From the NCBI RefSeq assembly GCF_934525195.1, contig NZ_CAKSZA010000008.1:1-64000 (forward strand): DNA of 64,000 nt, given 5' to 3'. Numbering within the stretch: the first letter of the stretch is position 1; every line of letters starts with the position of its first letter. The notes below the pieces were generated by a model that saw only the letters and a program-made list of their open reading frames with translations, did no database searches and was not told where the DNA came from. Both the position numbers and the translations under genes were made by a program. This stretch comes from an uncultured Eubacterium sp. Its GTDB lineage: Bacteria > Bacillota > Clostridia > Oscillospirales > Acutalibacteraceae. Shown here piece after piece: positions 1 to 7,224 of the stretch.

Positions 1-104
1 ATTATCAACGGGAGGAAAATTGAACAACACAAAGAGGATTTTGTGTTGAATTCAAAAACTCACAAATTTCGATTTGTATTTCTGTTTGTTTTAAAATCAG
101 CATA
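1..104. other. Left-edge noncoding stretch with two small hairpins
   Basis: No convincing gene is visible. Two short hairpins are: AACACAAA/TTTTGTGTT around 28-49, and ACAAAT-ttcg-ATTTGT around 62-77. They could be the terminator of the leftward gene that ends at 105, or of a rightward gene that ends before the window. There is no clear T-run on either strand to settle this. Confidence 0.4.
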
Positions 105-136
105 TCAAAACATCAAGGAATTTACATCAACAAGTT
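89..136. repeat. 48 bp direct repeat, copy A
   Basis: This matches 1334-1381 at about 44 of 48 positions; both begin TTTTAAAATCAGC and end ACATCAACAAGTT. Read on the minus strand it supplies the last ten residues (KLVDVNSLMF) and the TGA stop of the chimeric gene at 105-446, so the repeat seems to have replaced or extended that gene's original 3' end. Confidence 0.75.
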
Positions 137-446
137 TTTTCTTTTTAGGTGTCGGGAGTTCGTCATACATTGCATTGAAAAGTCCTGTTAAAAGCTCTCT
201 GTTGTCGACATTGTCCACAAAAAGCATTTCTTTTGCACCGTTATACGGCAATTCATAAACTGTTTCGGGCATATACATAATTGCTGATTTAACAGGTTTT
301 ACAAGCAATCGGTCATCATAAATACCACCGACAATGTTTGTGACAAGGGTCAAAATCGGAAATTCCGTTTTAACGGGTATCAAACTTATGGCATAGCGTA
401 AAACCGCACCGAGCGCACCGCCAAGTGCTACAAACAAAAAATTCAT
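105..446 (-). pseudogene. Chimeric crcB remnant: fluoride-channel N-terminus on an unrelated tail
   Basis: The ATG at 446 follows AAGGAG with good spacing. Residues 1-41 (starting MNFLFVALGGALGAVLRY) closely resemble the first membrane helix of CrcB/Fluc fluoride channels, including the GGALGAVLRY signature and the TNIVGG region. From about residue 42 (near position 323) the similarity stops. The remaining 72 residues are soluble, acidic-to-basic sequence that I do not recognise. Fluc channels are about 120 residues with four membrane helices; only helix 1 remains, so fluoride export is very unlikely. The last ten residues lie in the 48 bp repeat. Deletion fusion between crcB and another gene is the simplest reading. 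It still has a good ribosome binding site and may be translated. Confidence 0.6.
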
Positions 447-504
447 TTTAGTCTCCTTAATTATTAACAAATATCATTATACCATAAGAAAAAGTTTTAT
501 ACAA

Positions 505-537
505 CCGTGGCATAATAAGGTTTATCAACAGTCTAAA
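505..537 (+). repeat. Solo right-end fragment of the ~230 bp dispersed repeat
   Basis: The sequence TTTATCAACAGTCT followed by AAAAGACCTT resembles the right end and flank of repeat copy 1 (TTTATCGACAGTCT then GAAGCCTTTG at 810-832). It is followed by a small hairpin (CCTT-N7-AAGG). It looks like a remnant right end, or a duplicated right flank of copy 1. Confidence 0.5.
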
Positions 538-590
538 AGACCTTCGAAAAAAGGATTCAGCATGTCGAAAAAGTATTTTTGACACGCTGT

Positions 591-823
591 AGGCTGTTGA
601 GAAAGGTTCTGAATTTCGTTTTCTTGCGAACTTTGCTGTACGATGGTACCGCTTGTGAGCAAAAAACGAAAAACGCCAAAAATGCTGTAAGTATCAAACT
701 TACAGCATTTTTAAAACCCCACCGTCAACACTTTGTGTTGCCACCTCCCCTTTTGCTAAAAGAGGAGGCATTAAGCGGTTAGTTTATTTTATTGGCGTGA
801 TTCAGGGGCTTTATCGACAGTCT
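591..823 (+). repeat. ~230 bp structured dispersed repeat, copy 1
   Basis: One of five similar intergenic units in the window. The left end AGGCTGTTGAGAAAGG and the right end (reverse complement AGACTGTCGATAAAGC) are imperfect terminal inverted repeats, 12 of 16 matching. Inside are a long imperfect hairpin (TTTCGTTTTCTTGC pairing with GCAAAAAACGAAA around a GTAC-N4-GTAC apex), a perfect 12 bp stem at 681-709 (AATGCTGTAAGT/ACTTACAGCATT), a CAACAC/GTGTTG hairpin and a CCTCC/GGAGG hairpin. A further hairpin-forming segment at about 561-590 (ATGTCGAAAAAG and TTTTTGACACG) is shared with copies 2 and 4. The apparent reading frame across it is a by-product of the repeat. Most of the gene-free stretch 447-868 is this element. 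Confidence 0.85.
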
Positions 824-826
824 GAA

Positions 827-860
827 GCCTTTGAGAAAAGGATTTCTCCTCTTTCAAAGG
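827..860 (-). terminator. Terminator-like hairpin after the GNAT gene
   Basis: CCTTTGA and TTCAAAGG pair across an AT-rich loop. The hairpin starts a few bases from the right end of repeat copy 1 and lies just past the stop of the leftward acetyltransferase gene. No strong T-run follows on the minus strand. Confidence 0.5.
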
Positions 861-868
861 TCAAGTTA

Positions 869-1294
869 TTATTTTGATTGCCACATCATTACAAATTCTT
901 TTTCTCCGGTAGCTTCGTCTGATGCTTCACGCCTGATTTCAAAGCCTTCTCTTTGATAAAATGATATTGCACGGATATTTTTCTGATACACATTTAAAGA
1001 CAATTTAGGTTTCTTATTTTTTATATAATTCAACAGCAAACCGCCTATACCCTGCGACTGATTTTCGGCAGAAACAAAAATACCCTCAATGAATTCGCCG
1101 TTCAGTCCTATAAAGCCTTGTATTTTCTGATTATCTTCATAAACATAGACTTCAGCCTGCAACAGCATTTCTTTCACTATTTCAAAATTATTTCTCCAAT
1201 ATTGAGCAAGAACAAAAGAATGCGCCTTTATATTTGTGTCCAACCATATGTCGGCAACCCTGTTTAAATCTGCTTTTTGTAATTTTCTAATCAT
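869..1294 (-). CDS. GNAT-family N-acetyltransferase (YiaC-like)
   Basis: A 141-residue single-domain GNAT protein that would transfer an acetyl group from acetyl-CoA to an unidentified amine substrate. The N-terminus (MIRKLQKADLN) is the usual beta1-alpha1 of the fold. The acetyl-CoA-binding motif A is visible as EGIFVSAENQSQGIGGLLL with the Q-x-x-G-x-G pyrophosphate loop, followed by NVYQKNIRAISFYQREGF, the motif B region. Order and length match E. coli YiaC/YjaB-type acetyltransferases, some of which modify protein lysines. It is monocistronic, with the repeat element downstream and the 48 bp repeat upstream. Confidence 0.88.
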   Translation of the reverse strand: MIRKLQKADLNRVADIWLDTNIKAHSFVLAQYWRNNFEIVKEMLLQAEVYVYEDNQKIQGFIGLNGEFIEGIFVSAENQSQGIGGLLLNYIKNKKPKLSLNVYQKNIRAISFYQREGFEIRREASDEATGEKEFVMMWQSK

Positions 1295-1333
1295 AACAGA
1301 ACTCTCCTGTGAATTCTTATTGCTTCCTGCTTA

Positions 1334-1381
1334 TTTTAAAATCAGCTTATCAATACATCAAGAAACTTACATCAACAAGTT
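1334..1381. repeat. 48 bp direct repeat, copy B
   Basis: About 92% identical to 89-136. It lies between the GNAT start and the XRE/zinc-ribbon stop. A 15-base piece of its left flank (CCTGCTTATTTTAAA) recurs at 2527-2541, just before the lysS terminator. Confidence 0.7.
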
Positions 1382-1421
1382 GATAACATTATAATCACAT
1401 ATATAAGTTAAGTCAAATAAA

Positions 1422-1475
1422 AAGCGGACACATATCCGCATACATCAATTTAAAGAGAACTGTGTTCGCCTAAAC
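1422..1475. other. Small hairpin plus fragment of the GGCGAAC repeat
   Basis: GCGGA-N6-TCCGC around 1422-1438 is a short stem. It is followed by GAACTGTGTTCGCCT (about 1459-1473), which is the reverse complement of one arm of the palindromic element at 2324-2412. This may be the terminator region of the XRE/zinc-ribbon gene derived from a broken repeat copy. Confidence 0.45.
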
Positions 1476-1478
1476 ATT

Positions 1479-2243
1479 TTACCTTTTCTTATATAAAACA
1501 AGTTCGGGATTTGTTCCGTTTTCTTCGTAAGTCGAAATCAAAATAAAATCCATATTGGCAAGAACTCCAAAGCACCTGTCGCCTCCGAATTTACATTCAA
1601 GCTGATTGCCGAGATAAGTTGCATTGTCATCCAAAAACTTCACCGATTCGCCGTTTGGAAGCCTGTATTCCAAATTAACATAACTCCCCACAAGTGCATT
1701 TAGTTTTGTCAACTTCGGCATACCGTCAATATTAAGAGCATTAATTTCATCAATCAAGGCAGATTTGAATTCATCAAAAGCACCGTCATCACCGAGTTCT
1801 TCGTATCGTTTCCAATAATCAAGAGTCGGAAGCATTTGGTGCAAATAAGCACGCACATTATCTGCCGAAAACTCATCATTAGCCATATTTTTCACGCAAA
1901 CCTCAATCAAGTCATCCATATCGCTGTACATATACTCACCGTCTGCATAACACCACTTGCAATAATTCTCATTCAAAAATCCGTCTTTTTCTCTGCTGAT
2001 AATTTCGTCTTCCAACGGCATACCGCAACATTGGCAAATCATTTTTCTCGGCGAGCCGAGAAGTGTATTGATTGACACATCAAACAGCTTTGAAAGAAGT
2101 TTTAATGTTTCGGTATTAGGAACGGTATCACCGTTTTCCCAGCGAGAAACAGCCTGCCTTGTGACAAACACCTTTTGAGCAAGTTCGTCTTGAGAAAGTC
2201 CTGCTTTTGTTCTTAAATCAAAAATAATATTCTTTGTTTCCAT
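1479..2243 (-). CDS. XRE-type regulator fused to a zinc-ribbon domain
   Basis: A 254-residue protein. The ATG at 2243 is preceded by AAAGGCGGTG at six bases, so I prefer it to an ATG eight codons upstream. Residues about 6-65 form a Cro/C1-type helix-turn-helix (LSQDELAQKVFVTRQAVSRWENG). A treble CxxC zinc-ribbon region follows (CQCCGMPL and later CKWCYADGEY, about 70-105), then a helical segment and a C-terminal beta-rich domain with KFLDDN and GDRCFGV. The zinc-ribbon and C-terminal part occur as stand-alone proteins in gut Firmicutes; here the regulator and sensor-like part are one chain. The ligand is unknown. DNA binding is inferred from the HTH. Confidence 0.8.
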   Translation of the reverse strand: METKNIIFDLRTKAGLSQDELAQKVFVTRQAVSRWENGDTVPNTETLKLLSKLFDVSINTLLGSPRKMICQCCGMPLEDEIISREKDGFLNENYCKWCYADGEYMYSDMDDLIEVCVKNMANDEFSADNVRAYLHQMLPTLDYWKRYEELGDDGAFDEFKSALIDEINALNIDGMPKLTKLNALVGSYVNLEYRLPNGESVKFLDDNATYLGNQLECKFGGDRCFGVLANMDFILISTYEENGTNPELVLYKKR

Positions 2244-2323
2244 AACATTCACCGCCTTTAAGTTCATTATAATATATCAACGGTTCTTACACAAGCAACA
2301 CGCTGTTGCTATATAAAATTAAT

Positions 2324-2412
2324 AGGCGAACACAGTTCGCCCCTACGGCGTTTTATATCATTCGAACAATTTAAAATGAATCGAATCTCGTAGGGGCGAC
2401 CTGCGGTCGCCT
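2324..2412. repeat. Palindromic GTAGGGGCGA-type repeat (MITE-like)
   Basis: The arms 2324-2347 and 2389-2412 are inverted repeats matching at 21 of 24 positions (reverse complement CGTAGGGGCGAACTGTGTTC against CGTAGGGGCGACCTGCGGTC). Each arm is itself a hairpin, GGCGAAC-aca-GTTCGCC and GGCGACC-tgc-GGTCGCC, so the A-T pair of one is a C-G pair in the other. The interior also contains ATTCGA/TCGAAT. This fills much of the gene-free stretch 2244-2580; the rest is AT-rich with no visible gene. Confidence 0.8.
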
Positions 2413-2542
2413 GACTTTATTACATTTTGATTATAAATATTTAACGGCACGCTTTATCTTGTAACAACAGTTTTTTCTTCTGCATATAACAGCGATGTCA
2501 AGCCACCGGCAACTTTGATTTATATTCCTGCTTATTTTAAAA

Positions 2543-2580
2543 AACAGGCAATCCTATTTGAACTGCCTGTTGAAAAAATA
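2543..2580 (-). terminator. Rho-independent terminator of greA-lysS
   Basis: AACAGGCA and TGCCTGTT (2543-2550, 2564-2571) pair. On the minus strand the stem is followed by a T-run, just after the lysS stop. Confidence 0.85.
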
Positions 2581-4416
2581 TTATTCGTTGATTGGCTTCA
2601 TTGTCGGGAACAAAAGAACATCACGGATTGAATAGCTGTCGGTGAGGAGCATAACAAGTCTGTCGATGCCGATACCGAGACCGCCTGTCGGAGGCATACC
2701 GTATTCAAGAGCCATAACGAAGTCGTTATCAATCATATTTGCCTCGTCATCGCCTGCTTCACGAAGCTTCATTTGAGCCTCAAAACGCTTCATCTGGTCG
2801 ATTGGGTCGTTAAGCTCGCTGTAAGCGTTACCGTATTCACCGCCGAGAATGAAGAGCTCAAATCTCTCGGTGAGTTCAGGACAATCAGGCTTTCTCTTTG
2901 TAAGCGGGCTGACCTCAACAGGATAATCCATAATGAATGTTGGCTGTGTGAGATTTTCCTCAACAAATTCCTCAAAGAATGAATTGAGAATGTCGCCCCA
3001 GGTTGCCTTGCCCGGTGCAATTTCAATATCCTTTTCCTTTGCGATGGCAACAGCCTTTTCGTTGTCGCCCATAAATGAAGCAAAGTCTATACCGCTGAAT
3101 TCCTTAACAGCATCAACCATTGTAAGGCGTCTGAACGGACTTTCAAGGTCGATTTCTGTGCCGTTGAACACAATATGGAGGCTGTCGCAAACCTCGTTAG
3201 CTGCGTTGCGGATAAGAGCCTCTGCAATGTCCATCATACCGTGATAATCGGTGAATGCCTGATAAAGTTCAATGCAAGTGAATTCAGGGTTGTGACGAAC
3301 ATCCATACCCTCGTTACGGAAGTTTCTGCCGATTTCATATACTCTTTCCATACCGCCAACAATAAGACGCTTAAGATAAAGCTCTGTTGCGATACGGAGA
3401 TACATATCCATATCAAGAGTGTTGTGGTGAGTGATGAACGGTCTTGCAGCTGCACCGCCCGGAATAGTGTTGAGGATAGGTGTTTCTACCTCAATAAAGC
3501 CGAGATTATCAAGATATGAACGGATTGAAGAAATAATCTTTGAACGCTTGATGAAAGTATCCTTTACATCAGGATTCATAATCATATCAAGATATCTTCT
3601 GCGGTATCTTGTGTCTGTGTCGGTAAGACCGTGGAACTTTTCAGGAAGCGGAAGAAGTGACTTTGAAAGAAGTCTGAGTTCCTTTGCGTGAACAGAAATT
3701 TCGCCTGTTCTTGTTTTGAAAACAAAACCCTTGATTTCAACAATATCGCCGATGTCCCAAGTTTTGAATTCCTTGAACACTTCCTCGCCGACATCGTTCA
3801 TTCTTACATAAGCCTGAATTCTGCCGTTTCTGTCTTGAATATCAATGAAGTTTGCCTTGCCCATATCACGCCAAGTCATAATTCTGCCGGCGATAACAAC
3901 ATCTTTTTCCTCAAGCTCGTCAAAGTTCTCAACGATTTCGTTTGAGTGATGTGTTTGGGTTGCGATTGTGATTTCAAACGGGTCGTTGCCTGCGTTTTGA
4001 AGAGCAGTGAGCTTGTCAATTCTGATTTGCTTTTGCTCGTTTTCGCTGAGGACAACCTCTGCCATTGTCATCTGTGCGGCATTTGCATTGTTGCCGATTT
4101 TTTCAATAATCTCCAAAGCCTCTGCCTCACTGTCGGCACTGCCCTCAAGTGCAACAGCACCTGTCTGCAAGAACAAAGTGAACTTAACCTTGTCGCCGTC
4201 AGCCTCTACCAAATACTTTGGATTTGTCTTTTCCTCGTCACCGGCAATAGCGTTTTGAACTTTCATACGAGAGTTCTTCTTTACTGCCTTGACGCCACGC
4301 TTGCAAGCATCTTCCTTGTCAAATTCAGGAGAAGTGCCGACAACCTTTTCGTCTACTATAAATTCAAATGTGAAAGCGCTGTCACCGTGCTTGGTGATTT
4401 CAAACTTTCCTGCCAT
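2581..4416 (-). CDS. lysS: Lysyl-tRNA synthetase (class II) with two N-terminal YegP-like repeats
   Basis: Charges tRNA-Lys with lysine in the cytoplasm. At 611 residues it is about 110 longer than ordinary bacterial LysRS. The normal protein appears to begin near residue 118 (MAEVVLSENEQ), with the OB-fold anticodon domain around 170-260 and the class II catalytic core after it: motif 2 around RNFRNEGMDVRHNPEF and motif 3 GGLGIGIDRLVML near the C-terminus. Residues 4-50 (KFEITKHGDSAFTFEF and GVKAVKKNS) match the DUF1508/YegP repeat, and residues 66-112 look like a second, more divergent repeat. No ribosome binding site precedes the internal Met codons at 116 or 118, so the extension should be translated. 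It lies 21 bases after greA in one operon. Confidence 0.95.
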   Translation of the reverse strand: MAGKFEITKHGDSAFTFEFIVDEKVVGTSPEFDKEDACKRGVKAVKKNSRMKVQNAIAGDEEKTNPKYLVEADGDKVKFTLFLQTGAVALEGSADSEAEALEIIEKIGNNANAAQMTMAEVVLSENEQKQIRIDKLTALQNAGNDPFEITIATQTHHSNEIVENFDELEEKDVVIAGRIMTWRDMGKANFIDIQDRNGRIQAYVRMNDVGEEVFKEFKTWDIGDIVEIKGFVFKTRTGEISVHAKELRLLSKSLLPLPEKFHGLTDTDTRYRRRYLDMIMNPDVKDTFIKRSKIISSIRSYLDNLGFIEVETPILNTIPGGAAARPFITHHNTLDMDMYLRIATELYLKRLIVGGMERVYEIGRNFRNEGMDVRHNPEFTCIELYQAFTDYHGMMDIAEALIRNAANEVCDSLHIVFNGTEIDLESPFRRLTMVDAVKEFSGIDFASFMGDNEKAVAIAKEKDIEIAPGKATWGDILNSFFEEFVEENLTQPTFIMDYPVEVSPLTKRKPDCPELTERFELFILGGEYGNAYSELNDPIDQMKRFEAQMKLREAGDDEANMIDNDFVMALEYGMPPTGGLGIGIDRLVMLLTDSYSIRDVLLFPTMKPINE

Positions 4417-4437
4417 AGTTTTTACCTCTTATTTCAA

Positions 4438-4905
4438 TTAGTCGATTGATTTGATTTCAAATTCCAAGTTGCCGATAGGAGCTTCAACAACAACTGTTTC
4501 GCCTACGCCTGCACCGAGAAGTGCCTTGCCTACCGGGCTTTCGTCAGAAATTTTGCCTGCTGTCGGGTTGCTCTGTGAGAAACCAACGATTTCGTAAACA
4601 AACTCTTGATTGTCTGTTTTGCGAAGAACTGTTACCTTTGAGCCCATCGAAACCTTGTCGCCTGCTGCCGAATCAACGATAACCGCATTTTCAAGCTGAT
4701 ATTCAAGTTCTTGAATTCTTGCTTCAATCTTTGCCTGCTCTGATTTTGCTTCATCATATTCACTGTTTTCACTAAGGTCACCGTATGAGCGGGCAACTTT
4801 AAGTTTTTCTGCAATGTCAACTCTGCCTTCTGTTTTAAGTTGTTCAAGCTCTGCCTCAAGTTCTGCCTTACCTGCCGCAGTCATTGTAAATGTTTTTGCT
4901 GCCAT
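4438..4905 (-). CDS. greA: Transcription elongation factor GreA
   Basis: 155 residues, full length. GreA enters the RNA polymerase secondary channel and stimulates cleavage of backtracked transcripts. Residues 1-75 form the coiled coil, with the acidic tip motif GDLSENSEY at 42-50. The C-terminal FKBP-like domain follows, with the conserved SPVGKALLGAGVGE stretch. AAGGAG precedes the ATG. It is the first gene of a greA-lysS operon, an arrangement common in Clostridia. Confidence 0.97.
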   Translation of the reverse strand: MAAKTFTMTAAGKAELEAELEQLKTEGRVDIAEKLKVARSYGDLSENSEYDEAKSEQAKIEARIQELEYQLENAVIVDSAAGDKVSMGSKVTVLRKTDNQEFVYEIVGFSQSNPTAGKISDESPVGKALLGAGVGETVVVEAPIGNLEFEIKSID

Positions 4906-4955
4906 ATTGAAAACTCCTTAAATAAATTTATAAAAATATACTTTTTAACTAAATA

Positions 4956-4984
4956 ATTATATATTATATTATGCACAATGTCAA
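4956..4984 (-). promoter_or_regulatory. Sigma-A promoter of greA-lysS
   Basis: On the minus strand TTGACA (4979-4984) and TATAAT (4956-4961) are separated by 17 bases, a full consensus promoter about 50 bases upstream of greA. Confidence 0.85.
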
Positions 4985-5172
4985 CAACAAAAAATTTGAC
5001 GGCGAATTTATTTAAAGTAATAAAAAATTAATTTTTCAAAAATTTATCCTATTTTGTTCACTTTATATACTATATAGTGCATGCATTATGACCGATTAAA
5101 TGTACCTATGGTTGCAGCGGCTGATTTCGTTCACTAATATGGAAATTATCAAACAAAAAAGGAGGAATTTCT

Positions 5173-6444
5173 ATTACAAGTTACGAATTCAGAAACGACG
5201 CAATGTTTCTCAGAAATCAATTCAAAAGCGTTGGGATGTTTAAGCTTCCGCTTATAAAAAAACAAGAAATTGGTCTTGAAGATGTAAGCCTAATCGGTTA
5301 TGATAAAATTAATCAAAGTAATGATTACAAAAGTACAGTACATTTCTTTCTTGACGATTACAGATTTGAAAGCATATATAACAATCCCGAAAATAAAATT
5401 GAAACGCTCAAAAAATACAACGCTGTTCTTTCACCCGATTTCAGTATGTTTGTTGAAATGCCGATTACTTTGCAGCTTTTCAGCACATTCAAAAACAGAT
5501 GGGTCGGTGCTTATCTGCAAGAACAAGGTATAACTGTTATCCCAACCGTTCGGTGGGGTGATCTAACAAGTTTTAATTTCTGCTTTGACGGAATTGAAAA
5601 AGGTTGTGCAGTTGCAGTTTCAACAATCGGGGTAAAAAAAGAAAAATCACATTTTATGCTCAGTTATAATGAAATGCTGAACCGCATAAAGCCAAGCAAA
5701 ATTATTTGTTACGGTAAGCCTTTTGATGAAATGAAAGGCGATATAATCGAAGTTGATTATGCCAAAACAAATAATTTGTCAAAAGGCTACATAAAAAAGT
5801 TTTTCGGTTACATTTCCAATAAAGGCGGCGGTTCCGCTGACGGTCAAAGTTCGGGCAATCCGGAGCCGAAAGAAACTTGGGTTCCAAAAGATGAAGAAGC
5901 CAAAAGATTTTTAGGCAAGCCAGGAGAAATAATTGAAACGATTGATAAAAACGGTGAACGAAGATTAACTAAAATAGGCAAAGACGGCAAAGCTATCAAA
6001 GAAAGACACTATTCTGATCACAGAAAGGGACATAAACATACTAATCCTCATGATCATAATATTGATTGGGTAGATGGACATCCAAAGCCATCTCCACCGA
6101 TAAATTATCCGAAAGATAACATTCCTGAATTCAAGTCAAAGGAGATATTAAAAATGTATACCAAAAACGACCATATTCTTGAATATCCCAAATACAAAAG
6201 CATAAATGATTTTAAGGAAAGTTTAATTTACGGCAGAGAAATTGTGATAAAATGGAACGAAATTGAATATTCGATAGAATACGAAAACGATTCTATGAAT
6301 GATTTTTCTATATGTGAAGCATACAAGCCGGAAACCGAAATTCACTTTAAATCAATCAACGAACTGCTAAATTCAAAATTAAATTCAAGCACCTGCTTAA
6401 AAGATGTGATAACCGAGGCAGAAATCACTTGGAGAAACATTTAA
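5173..6444 (+). CDS. DUF4417 protein with toxin-like C-terminal region, probable AUU start
   Basis: A 423-residue protein if started at ATT 5173. That codon sits 7 bases after a strong AAAGGAGG; the first in-frame ATG (5203) has no ribosome binding site and would remove residues that look like part of the domain. Residues about 10-205 resemble DUF4417 (FLRNQFKSVGMFKLPLIKK, then PTVRWGDLTSFNFCFDGIEKG), a family of unknown function frequent in mobile and phage-like loci. A glycine-rich linker (GGGSADGQSSG, about 218-229) leads to a His-rich segment (RHYSDHRKGHKHTNPHDHNI) and a last ~100-residue domain ending KDVITEAEITWRNI. Domain order and a barstar-like neighbour suggest a toxin-like module; activity is not shown. 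The region is AT-rich relative to its neighbours. Confidence 0.7.
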   Translation: MTSYEFRNDAMFLRNQFKSVGMFKLPLIKKQEIGLEDVSLIGYDKINQSNDYKSTVHFFLDDYRFESIYNNPENKIETLKKYNAVLSPDFSMFVEMPITLQLFSTFKNRWVGAYLQEQGITVIPTVRWGDLTSFNFCFDGIEKGCAVAVSTIGVKKEKSHFMLSYNEMLNRIKPSKIICYGKPFDEMKGDIIEVDYAKTNNLSKGYIKKFFGYISNKGGGSADGQSSGNPEPKETWVPKDEEAKRFLGKPGEIIETIDKNGERRLTKIGKDGKAIKERHYSDHRKGHKHTNPHDHNIDWVDGHPKPSPPINYPKDNIPEFKSKEILKMYTKNDHILEYPKYKSINDFKESLIYGREIVIKWNEIEYSIEYENDSMNDFSICEAYKPETEIHFKSINELLNSKLNSSTCLKDVITEAEITWRNI

Positions 6445-6469
6445 AAAGGATTAATACAGATAAAACGAT

Positions 6470-6879
6470 ATGAACAAATTATACAAGATGACTGCAAAAG
6501 AATTTGAAGAAAAAAAATTCTTTACAAACACAGCGACACAAAATATATTGTTATGGACGGAAACGGCATAACAACATACGAAGAATATTTTGACAGGCTT
6601 TGGCAAGCATTCGGCTTCAGCGATTTGCCCAAAGGATGGAAAAAAGATAATCACAGTGAATATGATTTTATGACTGATGATGATTTTTTACCCAATGATA
6701 AATATGTTTTTATTATAAAAAACTATGAACAATTTTTGAAAAGTAATCCAACAGAAAAGAGTAAAATCGAGAAAAGATATAACAATTATCTGTTGCCGTT
6801 TTGGGATGAAGAGGTTGAACGGGTTGTTGTCGAAGGCAAAAGAAAAGATTTTGACATCTATCTTGTATCAAATGAATAG
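6470..6879 (+). pseudogene. Barstar-like protein interrupted by a frameshift in an A8 run
   Basis: The frame from ATG 6470 encodes MNKLYKMTAKEFEEKK, reaches an A8 run at 6510-6517, then goes out of frame. Adding one A joins it to ILYKHSDTKYIVMDGNGI and the 108-residue frame from 6553 to 6879, giving a 136-residue protein. The joined sequence has the barstar pattern: a strand ending in a short hydrophobic KYIVMDG, EEYFDRLWQAFGF-like helix 1, an acidic loop, and NDKYVFIIKNYEQFL. Barstar-type proteins inhibit nucleases by direct binding, so it would fit an immunity partner for the upstream gene. The ribosome binding site (AAAAAGGA near 6443) is about 19 bases from ATG 6470, which is poor spacing. 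Possible explanations are a sequencing error, a real inactivation, phase variation or ribosomal slippage. Confidence 0.65.
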
Positions 6880-6906
6880 TTGTTCCTAAAAAAACGCAAT
6901 CTGTTA

Positions 6907-6944
6907 AAAAGAGGTTATCTCAAATTAATGAGACAACCTCTTTT
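6907..6944. terminator. Bidirectional terminator between the barstar-like gene and pspC
   Basis: AAAAGAGGTT (6907-6916) and AACCTCTTTT (6935-6944) pair, extended by TCTCA/TGAGA around an AATTAA loop. T-rich ends on both strands suit the two convergent genes. Confidence 0.88.
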
Positions 6945-6948
6945 CTTA

Positions 6949-7200
6949 TTAATTGTTTTGGTTATTGCCCGAATCATCGGTCGGAGCGTAATACGGGTCT
7001 TGGTAATTTGCGTTGAACGGCTCATCGGGAATAACGAGAGCACACACAACATAGGCAACAACACCTGCACCGCCGACAAAGGTAATAAGTGCCCACAAAA
7101 GCCTTACTACTGTTGGGTCAATGTTGAGATAATTTGCAATACCCGCACAAACACCACACAACTTTCTGTCTGTGGTTGATTTATATAATTTTTTACTCAT
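6949..7200 (-). CDS. PspC domain protein
   Basis: An 83-residue membrane protein. The PspC signature is clear (LYKSTTDRKLCGVCAGIANYL then DPTVVRLLWAL), with an amphipathic first helix and one strong membrane helix about 32-58, followed by a polar Asn/Asp-rich tail. PspC-domain proteins act in envelope-stress sensing. The next gene downstream of pspC's upstream neighbour is LiaF-like, which supports an envelope-stress pair: the two are transcribed leftward in tandem with only 24 bases between them. Confidence 0.9.
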   Translation of the reverse strand: MSKKLYKSTTDRKLCGVCAGIANYLNIDPTVVRLLWALITFVGGAGVVAYVVCALVIPDEPFNANYQDPYYAPTDDSGNNQNN

Positions 7201-7224
7201 AATTTTATTCTCCTTTTTTACAGT

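Noticed and set aside
579..782. Small reading frame with relatives at 8130-8369, 37474-37659 and 60889-61206 that looks like a conserved protein family
   Set aside because: The frames are by-products of the 230 bp repeat. Copy 4 has a stop in the hairpin loop, copy 3 replaces the middle entirely, and changes keep RNA pairing rather than amino acids. No ribosome binding site is seen.
4066..4071. Internal start giving a normal-length LysRS
   Set aside because: The Met codons at residues 116 and 118 have no ribosome binding site upstream; the start at 4416 belongs to an intact reading frame 21 bases after greA.
3946..4449. 167-codon frame antisense to lysS
   Set aside because: Cys/Leu-rich shadow of the LysRS N-terminal region; no supporting signals.
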